This document shows positions 39,311 to 48,017 of a DNA stretch of 64,000 nt, in pieces. The position numbers were made by a program, and so were the translations under genes. How positions within the stretch are numbered: position 1 is the first letter of the stretch; every line of letters starts with the position of its first letter. The notes beneath the pieces are model-generated. The model did no database searches. It was not told where the DNA came from and saw only the letters and a program-made list of their open reading frames with translations. The stretch comes from Marinospirillum sp031581385 (GTDB lineage Bacteria; Pseudomonadota; Gammaproteobacteria; Pseudomonadales; Halomonadaceae): positions 1,922,001 through 1,986,000 of the forward strand of contig NZ_CP085242.1 of assembly GCF_044810985.1 (NCBI RefSeq). Direction: 5' to 3'.

Positions 39311-40285
39311 TTAACTTTTGCGGCCCAGCGCCAGATCCGTCAGCAAATACAGGGTTTCCTTGAATTTCGAGGCAGGCAAAACCTCCAGGCAGCGTTTGGC
39401 TGCTTCTGAGCAAGCTGCAGCCTGATCGCGGGTATAGTCCAGAGCTCCGGTCTTGTTGACGATGCCCAGAACCTGATCAAGCTGATCCAGCCCCCCTTTG
39501 CGAATGGCCTGGCGAATCAGTTTGGCTTCTTCATCAGTGCCTTGCTGCATGGCGTAAATCAGCGGCAGAGTGGGTTTGCCTTCAGCCAGGTCATCACCGA
39601 CATTCTTCCCCATGGTGGCCGCATCGCCTTCATAGTCCAGCAGGTCATCCACCAGCTGAAAAGCCATACCCAGATTTTTGCCATAGTCGCGCATGGCCAG
39701 CTGTTGTTCCGGGCTGGCACCGGAAAGCAGTGCAGCAGCCTGAGTGGCCCCTTCAAACAGCTTAGCTGTTTTGGCGTGGATCACCTGCATGTACTGCTCT
39801 TCACTGATCTTCGGGTTGCGCACATTGGTCAGCTGCATGACTTCACCTTCAGCCAGCACGCAAGTCACCTTGGCGAGAATCTCCATGATTTCCATGGAGC
39901 CGATGCGCACCATCATTTCAAAAGAGCGGGAATAGAGGAAGTCACCGACCAGTACACAGGACTGGTTGCTCCACTGGCTGTTCGCAGTGGGTTTGCCTCG
40001 GCGCAGGCTGGATTCATCCACAACATCATCATGCAAAAGGGTGGAGGTGTGCATGAATTCAATCAGCGCGGCCAGCAGCAGGTGTTTCTCACCCTGGCAG
40101 TTCAGCGCCCGGCTGACCAGCAATACCAGCAAGGGACGCAGGCGTTTGCCGCCCGAGTCGATAATATGGTGGGCAATTTTTTCCACCAGCGGCACCTGGG
40201 AGGCGCATTCACGAATAATCAGCTGGTTGACGGCATCAAAATCATCGGCAACAACAGCATGAATGGAAGAAGAGCTGGCAGACAT
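39311..40285 (-). CDS. ispB: Octaprenyl diphosphate synthase
   Basis: A 324-residue trans-polyprenyl diphosphate synthase with both Asp-rich motifs (LLHDDVVDESSLRRG and FQLVDDLLDYEGD) and GGKRLRP. It makes the side chain that UbiA attaches. ATG 40285 (MSASSSSIHAV) is chosen over an in-frame upstream start without a ribosome site. In many gammaproteobacteria ispB is directly divergent from rplU; here rplU begins only at 47281, with cysK, an EAL-type gene and an ATP-grasp pair in between. Confidence 0.94.
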   Translation of the reverse strand: MSASSSSIHAVVADDFDAVNQLIIRECASQVPLVEKIAHHIIDSGGKRLRPLLVLLVSRALNCQGEKHLLLAALIEFMHTSTLLHDDVVDESSLRRGKPTANSQWSNQSCVLVGDFLYSRSFEMMVRIGSMEIMEILAKVTCVLAEGEVMQLTNVRNPKISEEQYMQVIHAKTAKLFEGATQAAALLSGASPEQQLAMRDYGKNLGMAFQLVDDLLDYEGDAATMGKNVGDDLAEGKPTLPLIYAMQQGTDEEAKLIRQAIRKGGLDQLDQVLGIVNKTGALDYTRDQAAACSEAAKRCLEVLPASKFKETLYLLTDLALGRKS

Positions 40286-40370
40286 CTTGAGTGGAGTTCC
40301 TGAGCAGGCTGACCTAGGCAAAAGGGCATCCTAGCAGCCGCTCAGGAGGTGTCAAGCTTTACGCGCGGAG

Positions 40371-41339
40371 TTACTGCACCAGCTCTTTATCAGAGAAAAT
40401 GCCTTCAAACAGGGCGGTGGACAGATAACGCTCACCGGAATCAGGCAATACCACAACCAGCATTTTATCCTTGTTTTCCGGTTTGGCTGCCGCGCGCAAA
40501 GCAGCCACCGTTGCAGCCCCACAGGAGATTCCAGCCAGAATACCTTCTTCTTCCATCAGCTTGCGGGCCATGGCAATCGCTTCCTCGTTGGAAACCTGTT
40601 CCACTTCATCCACCAGATCCATATCCAGGTTCTTGGGAACGAAACCGGCCCCGATGCCCTGGATCTTGTGGGGAGCAGGCTTGACCTCTTCACCTTGAAG
40701 AGTCTGGGAAATCACCGGTGAGTCGGTGGGCTCCACGGCAATACTGGTGATGGCCTTGCCCTGGGTTTTCTTGATGTAGCGGGAAACCCCGGTCAGGGTA
40801 CCACCGGTGCCCACGCCGGAGATCAGAACATCAATTTTGCCATCGGTATCGTCCCAGATTTCCGGGCCGGTGGTCTTTTCATGGATGTCAGGGTTGGCGG
40901 GGTTTTCAAACTGCTGCAACATAATAAAGTCGCCGGGGTTGGCATCCACCAGCTCCTGCGCTCTTGCTATGGCTCCTTTCATACCCTTGGCCGGTTCAGT
41001 CAGTTCAATTTCTGCGCCCAGGGCCTTCATCAGCTTGCGCCTTTCCAGAGACATGGAGGAAGGCATGGTCAGAACCAGCTTGTAACCTCGGGCAGCCGCC
41101 ACAAAAGCCAGAGCAATACCGGTGTTACCACTGGTGGGTTCCACCAGGGTGACTCCCGGCTTCAATTGACCACTGGCTTCAGCGGCCTTGATCATGCTGG
41201 CACCGATACGGCATTTGACCGAACCGGCCGGATTGCGGGCTTCCAGCTTGGCATGCAGGTTACCGGCAGGCCAGAGATGCTTGAGGGTGACCAGAGGGGT
41301 ATTACCGATTGTTTCGGAGTTGTCTGAATAGATTTTCAT
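40371..41339 (-). CDS. cysK: Cysteine synthase (O-acetylserine sulfhydrylase)
   Basis: A 322-residue PLP enzyme making cysteine from O-acetylserine and sulfide. The PLP lysine lies in NPAGSVKCRIGA, the substrate loop is EPTSGNTGIAL, and the phosphate cup is GVGTGGTLTG. The N-terminus MKIYSDNSETIGNTPLV is typical of CysK rather than CysM. It is monocistronic between ispB and a MASE1-EAL gene. No CysB site can be assigned by eye. Confidence 0.93.
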   Translation of the reverse strand: MKIYSDNSETIGNTPLVTLKHLWPAGNLHAKLEARNPAGSVKCRIGASMIKAAEASGQLKPGVTLVEPTSGNTGIALAFVAAARGYKLVLTMPSSMSLERRKLMKALGAEIELTEPAKGMKGAIARAQELVDANPGDFIMLQQFENPANPDIHEKTTGPEIWDDTDGKIDVLISGVGTGGTLTGVSRYIKKTQGKAITSIAVEPTDSPVISQTLQGEEVKPAPHKIQGIGAGFVPKNLDMDLVDEVEQVSNEEAIAMARKLMEEEGILAGISCGAATVAALRAAAKPENKDKMLVVVLPDSGERYLSTALFEGIFSDKELVQ

Positions 41340-41486
41340 GTTTTCTCAATCCTTATGGCGTTTGGCAATAAAAAATCACTGCAGATAAAAGCAAGGTTAG
41401 TAAGAGTGTATCCAAATCCCTGTTCCGGGTTGAGACAGTCTTTACATAAGGTTATAAGAAAAAATATTCAAATAACCAAAATCTCC

Positions 41487-43718
41487 TCACGCTTTTGTTT
41501 TCTGAGCAAAAAATTCGGCCAGAGGGATGGGGCGACCGATGCCGAACCCCTGGGCATAATTGACACCCAGGTCTCGCAACCGGGCCACCAGAGGTTCACC
41601 TTCAACAAATTCAGCAATGGTTTTCAGGCCCAGAGATTGTGCCACCTCACAGGTTGCCTTGACCATACTCTGGTCCACTTGGCTGGTTTCCAGGTTACGG
41701 ATAAAAACACCGTCTATTTTCAGGTAATCAAATTCATAGGAACGCAGATAATCAAAGGTGGCCAGCCCGGTGCCAAAATCATCCAGAGCAACACTTGCGC
41801 CCAGGTCCCTTAACTGGGTAATCAACCGAGCGGCGAGGGCTGCATCGCGTATGCTTTCAGTTTCTGTCACTTCAAAACTGAGTTTGTGGGCAGGCACGCC
41901 CGTTGCCTGCAGCTGAGTGTCGATGAAATTCACCAGGTCCGGGCTGGACAAGGAAGCACCGGATAGGTTGATGCCACACTTTTCAGTCAAAGCCAGCCAC
42001 TCTGGCTCCCTTGCCAGACTGTGTAGAGTATTGCGAATCACCCAATGGTCGATCTCTAGCATAAAACCAAAGGTTTCTGCAGCAGGCAAGAACTCACCCG
42101 GTGGCACAATGCTTCCGTCAGGGTCTTGCATGCGCAGCAAAATTTCAAAAGAGACTCCTTCGTTGGACTCCTGAATGGGTTGAATGGCCTGGGCAAATAA
42201 CTGCAGGCGATTGTCCGGCAGAGCTCTTTTTAAACTTTCAAATTTCTGGGTGAGTTCCTGGCGTTTGGCAATCAAGGTTTTGCTTTGATGAGCCTGATGG
42301 ATACGCTCCGAACCCTGGCGCGCCAAAAGCGAAGCCTGGTGAGCAGCGCTCAGGTAACGGGCCGGGCTATCCAGCTCACCATCCAGAGGAATAGCACCCA
42401 GGGCAATTCGAATCCGGGTGGCCTGCTGATCACTGGTGAACTCCTGGTCATTCAAGGCCTGGTAGGTTCCAGCCAGAAGCAATTCCATTTCCAGCGCGGT
42501 TCGTGCCCCCAAAGTCAGGGCATAGCGTCCCGGCCCCAGGCGCGCCAACTGTTCGTCCGGCTGACGCAGCACTTTCAGCTGTCGGGCAATCTGTTGTTCC
42601 AGGCTATGCGAGCCTTCAAAACCAATCAGGTCGCCAATATCTTCAAAATCCAGGACATCAACATAAACCAGCCAGGGAGGCGATGCAGCAAACCGGGTCG
42701 GTTGTGCAGAGGGCTGGGTTGCAATCCATTTCTGCAGGTCACGGTTCAGCTCGCGCTCGTTATCCAGGCCCGTCAGATAATCCTCCCGGGCCTGACGCTT
42801 GAACAGAACAGTCAGCTGCCCCCGTTCGGCATTGATCGCGGCAATCAACTGCGCCAGAATCACCATCACCGCCACCTGCAACAACAGCCTGACCAGCCCC
42901 TGGATATCCGCAACCAGTTGCACACCGCCCCAGCCAAGCAGGGCAAAAGCAACAAACAGTCCAACAAAAACCGGAAGCAGCAGCACGCTGGTTTCTATTC
43001 GGGCCGTCATCACCAACCAGCACAGCAGAGGAAAAAAAGTATAAACCAGGGCGGTGGCATAAATGGAGAAACCACTGGTTTCCAGCAGTAAAGTGGTCAG
43101 GGAGGCTCCCAGCGCCACCATTAACCAGATCAACAGCTCGGGACGTTTGAAGTCCATCCAGACTTTAATAAAAAAGCGCCAGCCTTTCCCTAAAACCATC
43201 AACACCAGAGGCGCAAACAGAACCACCCCCATGGCCTCAAAACCCCAGTAAATCAGCCAGACATCATGAAAAACATAACCCTGGCTTTCAGGGCTGGCGG
43301 CCCAAAACCCCAAAGCGCCCAGAAAAGAAGCCAGTCCACTGCCAATCACCGCCCCCTGCACATAAAGGGATAGCATGAACTTGAGACTGATTTTATTAAG
43401 CGAACTGCGACCCTGCCTTTGCATCAGGAGGGTCGCCAGGCTGGAGCCCAGAGTGATTCCCGCCACAAAACTGAAAGCAAAAAACCAGGGCACCTGCTGC
43501 CAGAACAGTGACCAGGCCAGCATCACTGGCACCAGCACCCAGAGTGCTCGCCAACCCAGCACCAGAAGACTGCCCAGAAAGATACCGGCAGGCGGCCATA
43601 AAGCGGAAAGCGGCTGATCCGGCAGGCTGAATAAACGTGACAACTCCGCCGCCAGGAAGAGAACGACCCCCAGAAGAATCAGATGCAGTGGATTCGGATT
43701 ACTTTTATGGCCTTCCAT
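41487..43718 (-). CDS. MASE1 membrane protein with degenerate GGDEF and EAL
   Basis: A 743-residue protein. An N-terminal MASE1-like membrane domain of about eight to nine helices (about 10-300, SALWPPAGIFLGSLL) is followed by a GGDEF domain whose active motif is replaced by GPGRY, so it is no cyclase. The C-terminal EAL domain reads FEILLRM (EIL for EAL) but keeps NLSG, EVTETES, DDFGTG and KIDGVF. It may hydrolyse c-di-GMP or only bind it. It is divergent from the ATP-grasp gene. Confidence 0.88.
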   Translation of the reverse strand: MEGHKSNPNPLHLILLGVVLFLAAELSRLFSLPDQPLSALWPPAGIFLGSLLVLGWRALWVLVPVMLAWSLFWQQVPWFFAFSFVAGITLGSSLATLLMQRQGRSSLNKISLKFMLSLYVQGAVIGSGLASFLGALGFWAASPESQGYVFHDVWLIYWGFEAMGVVLFAPLVLMVLGKGWRFFIKVWMDFKRPELLIWLMVALGASLTTLLLETSGFSIYATALVYTFFPLLCWLVMTARIETSVLLLPVFVGLFVAFALLGWGGVQLVADIQGLVRLLLQVAVMVILAQLIAAINAERGQLTVLFKRQAREDYLTGLDNERELNRDLQKWIATQPSAQPTRFAASPPWLVYVDVLDFEDIGDLIGFEGSHSLEQQIARQLKVLRQPDEQLARLGPGRYALTLGARTALEMELLLAGTYQALNDQEFTSDQQATRIRIALGAIPLDGELDSPARYLSAAHQASLLARQGSERIHQAHQSKTLIAKRQELTQKFESLKRALPDNRLQLFAQAIQPIQESNEGVSFEILLRMQDPDGSIVPPGEFLPAAETFGFMLEIDHWVIRNTLHSLAREPEWLALTEKCGINLSGASLSSPDLVNFIDTQLQATGVPAHKLSFEVTETESIRDAALAARLITQLRDLGASVALDDFGTGLATFDYLRSYEFDYLKIDGVFIRNLETSQVDQSMVKATCEVAQSLGLKTIAEFVEGEPLVARLRDLGVNYAQGFGIGRPIPLAEFFAQKTKA

Positions 43719-43887
43719 ACAAACTTCCTGAGCTTATTGAATTCGATGTACAAGATTAGTACAACTAAATTCCGGCGTCCAGAGAAGCTTTCTTGCAACA
43801 AACTTGGACGCAACTGTTACACGCTCCTACATAAAACCCTCTTTAGCTGCTATGCTGAGTGAACACTTTGTAACCCGAGGAGAAATC

Positions 43888-45108
43888 ATGACCACCAACG
43901 ACAAAGGCTATATCGCTTTACTGGGCTGGAGTTTGAATGCTATAGAAGCGGCCGCAAAATTTGATCGCCGCTATCTGGTGGTCGCTCCGGAATGGGCTGA
44001 AGAATACTGCCAGGAACATGACATCCCCTATCTTGCCTGGAATTTTGAACGCCTGAATGACCGCTCCATGGAGATTGCAGAAAAGCTCAAGGATATGGGC
44101 GTGGATGTTGCGGTTCCTTTATACGAGGAAACCGTGGAATGGGCCGGTGCCATTAACGCCGTACTGATGGACAACCCACGCTTATTGGGACAATCCATGT
44201 TGATGCGGGATAAATCCCTGATGAAGCGCCGCGCTCAGCTCGGCGGTATTCGTGTAGGCATTTTCGAAGAAGCGCATGATCGCGAAGATGTCGTCCGCTT
44301 TTTGCGTCGTGTTAACCAAACACTATTGAAGCTGGATGGCGACCCCAACGACCCCATTCACTTCAAGGCTTTTGATAAGGCCGGTTGTCTGGGTCACCGC
44401 GTCATCCGTACACCCGATGATGTGGATAGTATTCCTGAAGAAGAGTTTCCGGCGCTGATGGAGTCCCACCTGGATGGCTGGGAATTTGCCGTTGAAGCCT
44501 GGATTCACAAAGGCAAAATCGTTTTCCTGAATATTTCCGAATACGTCACCCTGGGTTATTCCGTTTATGTACCGGCATCTCCTGATCTGGAAGCCTATCG
44601 CCCCCAGATCACCCAGCAGATTGAAAAACTCATCAAGGCCTTTGATATTGAGTTCGGCCTGATTCACCCCGAATACTTTGTTACCAGCGATGACGAAATG
44701 TACTTTGGTGAAGTGGCTTACCGCCCACCCGGCTTCAAGGTTTTTGAACTGCTGGAAAAGGTTTATGGATTCAATGCTTACCAGGCCACCATGCTGGTTT
44801 TTGACCCCAAGGCGACCACTGAAGAAGTCAAAGCCTTTTTCCCCACACCGATCAAGGATGCCAAGGGTTATGCCGGTTGTTTCGGGGTTTATCCGCGCCG
44901 CCGTGTGGTCAGCAAGCTGGAAATCCCGGAAGAAACAGAGGATCATCCCTACTTTGACTCCCATGAACTGACTGCACCAATGGAAGAAACCGTCACCAAG
45001 CGCACGGCCTTTGGCACCCACTGGGGACTGATCTACTTTACCGGGCAGGATGCCAAAACCATGCATGAGTTGTTAAAACGTCAGGAAGACCTGGATTTCT
45101 ATATATAG
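43888..45108 (+). CDS. ATP-grasp carboxylate-amine ligase-like protein
   Basis: A 406-residue ATP-grasp enzyme. A pre-ATP-grasp Rossmann-like part (1-110, YIALLGWSLNAIEAA) is followed by the ATP-binding half with a lysine-rich strand (TLLKLDGDPND and FKAFDKAG) and the metal-binding end EMYFGEVAYRPPG. It should activate a carboxylate with ATP and join it to an amine or similar group; the substrate is unknown. ATG 43888 has GAGGAG about seven bases ahead. The next gene starts 8 bases after its stop, so the two should form an operon. Confidence 0.8.
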   Translation: MTTNDKGYIALLGWSLNAIEAAAKFDRRYLVVAPEWAEEYCQEHDIPYLAWNFERLNDRSMEIAEKLKDMGVDVAVPLYEETVEWAGAINAVLMDNPRLLGQSMLMRDKSLMKRRAQLGGIRVGIFEEAHDREDVVRFLRRVNQTLLKLDGDPNDPIHFKAFDKAGCLGHRVIRTPDDVDSIPEEEFPALMESHLDGWEFAVEAWIHKGKIVFLNISEYVTLGYSVYVPASPDLEAYRPQITQQIEKLIKAFDIEFGLIHPEYFVTSDDEMYFGEVAYRPPGFKVFELLEKVYGFNAYQATMLVFDPKATTEEVKAFFPTPIKDAKGYAGCFGVYPRRRVVSKLEIPEETEDHPYFDSHELTAPMEETVTKRTAFGTHWGLIYFTGQDAKTMHELLKRQEDLDFYI

Positions 45109-45116
45109 GGCATACA

Positions 45117-47132
45117 GTGACTTACGATACCGACCAGACTGCCGAGCAAAAATTACAACTAGTGCTGCAAAAACTGGATGATGCCACTCAGCAGTTGCAG
45201 GAAGCCGCGGGGTTTGCCAAACCGGGCAAACTTCCGCGTGTGCTGGATACGGCTCGCCGTGTCCTGCTGCAGGAAGGCGGCTGCGCTGCCCTGGAAGCTC
45301 GCAGCCAGCAACTGGAGGCAGCCGGAGTTTTTGCCGGTGCTGACTGGGAAAACCCACAAATCCTGGTGCCCTCCCTGAGCAGTCACTCCCTGCAAAGTCC
45401 TGATAGCAATCTGGTGGTTATTGAAGCCTTGAGTGAACTGCGATTATTGGCGGTGGCCCTGAACAGCTATACCCATCCGCTGATATCCGCTGAACAGGCC
45501 CATCATTACCTGACTCAGGTCATGGCCATCAATCTGGCCCTGCTGTTCACACCCCCCAGCGAGGCCGAACGTGAAATTCAGGGGCGGTTGGCCCAGGTGC
45601 CACGCAACCTGTTCAAACACCTGGCTGAACGCATTGGTTACGAGCACATCATTGATCAGTTGATTGATGAAATCTGGCGCATCCTCCGGCAAAGACCCAT
45701 TCAGGTGGAGCCGGTCAAACGCATGGTGACCCAGATTGCCATCTGCCAGCAGGACCCCAACATTGATCTGGGCGGCAGTGGCCAGGGCGCCGACCGCCTG
45801 GTCAGCAGCCTCTACGGCACCACCCAGGCCTGCCGGGAAGATCCGGGTGTTGAAGTTTACCTGGATCGCCTGACCAGCATGGACAACAAGGCCCTGCAAT
45901 CCGAAGCCATCGGATTTGCCCGCGCCATGCACGATACCGGCCTGGTTTCACCTTACCATGCGGTTTTGCTGCACCACCTGCTGGAGGTGGAGGATTACCT
46001 GATCACTGAAGCTTTGGGCCTGTCTTCAACCGGCCGTGACTGCTTTATGTGTTATCGTCAGCTTACCCTGACGCTCATTAAAAAGGCCATTCATCCCGCC
46101 ACGGCCCAAGGCATTTATGGTCTGGCTCTGCTGCTGGAAAGAGGCATTCTTTACCAGCCACCTGTGGCCCCTGCACTCTGGCGTCAAATGGGACTGAAGC
46201 TTTCAGCCTGGTCAAAAGAGCGCCTGACTCTGGCGTTCGGTGTTCAGGTCTCGCCTGAAGCCCGCCTGCTGGAAGGGGTGCTCTGTATTCTCGGGCAGCC
46301 ACTGGGCGTAGGTCAGGGCAACAACCCCACCTGCCAGTCAGCACGGGCCTTGTCCATGTGGGCCTACAATGACCCGGATTATCTTCTGCAAATGCTCGCC
46401 TGGGCCGCCAGGGATGATGAAATCATCATGCACTTTGAAGGCCAGCCGATTTCCTCCATGGAAAGCGTCAGCGGTATTGCCAAGGAGCTGCCTGTCGATC
46501 TCGACCCGGTTTCCCTGCTGGTGGTGCCGCATCTGGATCGCATCTATGCGGAAATGGGGCGACGCTGCATCGGGCGCGAAGGCGACCCTCACCGCTGGGT
46601 CAACCCCGAGTTTCATGGCTGGTGGTCAGGGCGCGGATTCAGCATCAATGTGGATGTCGCCACCGGACAACTGTATGAGCTGGATCGTTTTCTACGCTCT
46701 TTTTATGCCTGCTACCATCCCTATTACAATGGTAACCAACCGCTGATTCATCCCCAGCCTGCTGGTATTGCCATTACCGATTCTGCAGCCCGCTTTATCG
46801 GCTGGCATGCCATCACCCTGTTACGGGTTGCTTTGGATCCAGAGGAAGTCATGCGGGTTTATTTTTACAACCCCAACAATGACAGTGGCCAAAACTGGGG
46901 CGACGGCGTTGTGGTCAGCACATCAGACAAGGGGGAGCGTTTCGGGGAATCCTCACTGCCTTTCACTCAATTTGCTTCCCGCCTTTATATTTTTCACCAT
47001 GACCCCCTGGAAGGTGGTGAAACCGACGAGGTGCCCAATGAAGAACTCGAAGAGGTCAAGGGCTATATGGAACGCAGCTGGGGGGCAGCCCGTCATTCCA
47101 GTGACAGTCCCCTTCAAGCAACAGAAAACTAA
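45117..47132 (+). CDS. Large protein with possible papain-like triad
   Basis: A 671-residue protein of no family I can name. The N-terminal about 390 residues are helical. The C-terminal about 280 residues contain Cys406 in GNNPTCQSARALSMWA, His564 in FIGWHAITLLR and Asn585 in YFYNPNNDSGQNWG. Cys-His-Asn in this order, with Cys before a helix, His on a strand and Asn soon after, is the arrangement of papain/transglutaminase-like enzymes. It starts with GTG 45117 (AGGG six bases ahead), 8 bases after the ATP-grasp gene. The triad is my inference. Confidence 0.6.
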   Translation: MTYDTDQTAEQKLQLVLQKLDDATQQLQEAAGFAKPGKLPRVLDTARRVLLQEGGCAALEARSQQLEAAGVFAGADWENPQILVPSLSSHSLQSPDSNLVVIEALSELRLLAVALNSYTHPLISAEQAHHYLTQVMAINLALLFTPPSEAEREIQGRLAQVPRNLFKHLAERIGYEHIIDQLIDEIWRILRQRPIQVEPVKRMVTQIAICQQDPNIDLGGSGQGADRLVSSLYGTTQACREDPGVEVYLDRLTSMDNKALQSEAIGFARAMHDTGLVSPYHAVLLHHLLEVEDYLITEALGLSSTGRDCFMCYRQLTLTLIKKAIHPATAQGIYGLALLLERGILYQPPVAPALWRQMGLKLSAWSKERLTLAFGVQVSPEARLLEGVLCILGQPLGVGQGNNPTCQSARALSMWAYNDPDYLLQMLAWAARDDEIIMHFEGQPISSMESVSGIAKELPVDLDPVSLLVVPHLDRIYAEMGRRCIGREGDPHRWVNPEFHGWWSGRGFSINVDVATGQLYELDRFLRSFYACYHPYYNGNQPLIHPQPAGIAITDSAARFIGWHAITLLRVALDPEEVMRVYFYNPNNDSGQNWGDGVVVSTSDKGERFGESSLPFTQFASRLYIFHHDPLEGGETDEVPNEELEEVKGYMERSWGAARHSSDSPLQATEN

Positions 47133-47134
47133 TC

Positions 47135-47163
47135 TTGTCAGGGCGCGTGTTTTCCCTTAGAAT
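47135..47163 (+). promoter_or_regulatory. rplU-rpmA promoter
   Basis: TTGTCA (47135-47140), a 17-base spacer and TAGAAT (47158-47163). It gives a leader of about 110 bases before rplU. Confidence 0.65.
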
Positions 47164-47280
47164 CACGCGTCCTTTCGCCTGACCTGGCTCCCTGTTCGAT
47201 GGTTACCAGAGCGTTTCCATTCAAAGCAGGTAGAAGCAGCCGAAAATTCTACAGGTGAAATTCTGCAAGCGGAGAAAAGC

Positions 47281-47592
47281 ATGTACGCAGTCATCAAAAC
47301 CGGTGGTAAGCAATACCGCGTTCAGGAAGGTCAAACCCTGAAACTGGAAAAACTGGAAGTCGCTACAGGCGAAACCCTGAACTTCGATGAAGTCCTGCTG
47401 GTTTCCGACGGTGAGAACATCAAAGTGGGTGCTCCTCTAGTGGATGGCGCCAAAGTGACTGCCGAAGTCATTGATCACGGACGCGGCGATAAAATTCGCA
47501 TCATCAAGTTCCGTCGCCGGAAGCACCACATGAAGCGTCAGGGCCACCGCCAGTGGTACACTGAAGTCAAGATTACCGGTATCGCCAGCTAA
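47281..47592 (+). CDS. rplU: 50S ribosomal protein L21
   Basis: A 103-residue ribosomal protein of normal length (MYAVIKTGGKQYRVQEG start, KFRRRKHHMKRQGHRQ basic end, QWYTEVKITGI). It binds 23S rRNA in the large subunit. GGAG precedes the ATG. It is cotranscribed with rpmA, 49 bases downstream. Confidence 0.98.
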   Translation: MYAVIKTGGKQYRVQEGQTLKLEKLEVATGETLNFDEVLLVSDGENIKVGAPLVDGAKVTAEVIDHGRGDKIRIIKFRRRKHHMKRQGHRQWYTEVKITGIAS

Positions 47593-47641
47593 TCAGCTCA
47601 GCGTAAACCAGTCACTGAAATCAACTCAGAGGTAAAGAGTC

Positions 47642-47899
47642 ATGGCACATAAAAAAGCCGGTGGTAGTACTCGTAACGGTCGCGATTCCGAAAGCAAACG
47701 CCTTGGTGTGAAGCTGTTTGGCGGCCAAGTTGTCCAGGGCGGCAACATCATCGTTCGCCAGCGTGGCACCAAGTTCCACCCAGGCACCAATGTTGGCATT
47801 GGCAAGGATCACACCTTGTTCGCCAAATCTGAAGGTGTTGTGAAGTTTGAAGTCAAAGGCCCCAAGAACCGTCGCTTCGTGAGCGTCGTTCCTGCCTGA
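47642..47899 (+). CDS. rpmA: 50S ribosomal protein L27
   Basis: An 85-residue ribosomal protein whose N-terminus (MAHKKAGGSTRNGRDS) reaches the peptidyl transferase centre. The sequence is fully typical, including GNIIVRQRGTKFHPG. GAGG lies ahead of ATG 47642. A terminator-like hairpin follows before obgE. Confidence 0.98.
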   Translation: MAHKKAGGSTRNGRDSESKRLGVKLFGGQVVQGGNIIVRQRGTKFHPGTNVGIGKDHTLFAKSEGVVKFEVKGPKNRRFVSVVPA

Positions 47900-47961
47900 T
47901 TTTAAGCTTCAATAGCTGAACTTAAGTCCCTCCAGCCTGGCTGGATGGGCTTTACAAAAGG

Positions 47962-48004
47962 CTCCGCCAGCAGGTGGAGTTTTTTGTTTTTGGGGTGCAA
48001 CCCC
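47962..48004 (+). terminator. Attenuator-like hairpins between rpmA and obgE
   Basis: The hairpin CTCCGCC-AGCA-GGTGGAG (47962-47979) is followed by TTTTTTGTTTTT, a good intrinsic terminator. Directly after it a second hairpin GGGGT-GCA-ACCCC (47992-48004) abuts the obgE ribosome site AGGAG (48005-48009). The pair would lower obgE expression compared with the ribosomal genes. Confidence 0.65.
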
Positions 48005-48017
48005 AGGAGAAGTGATC

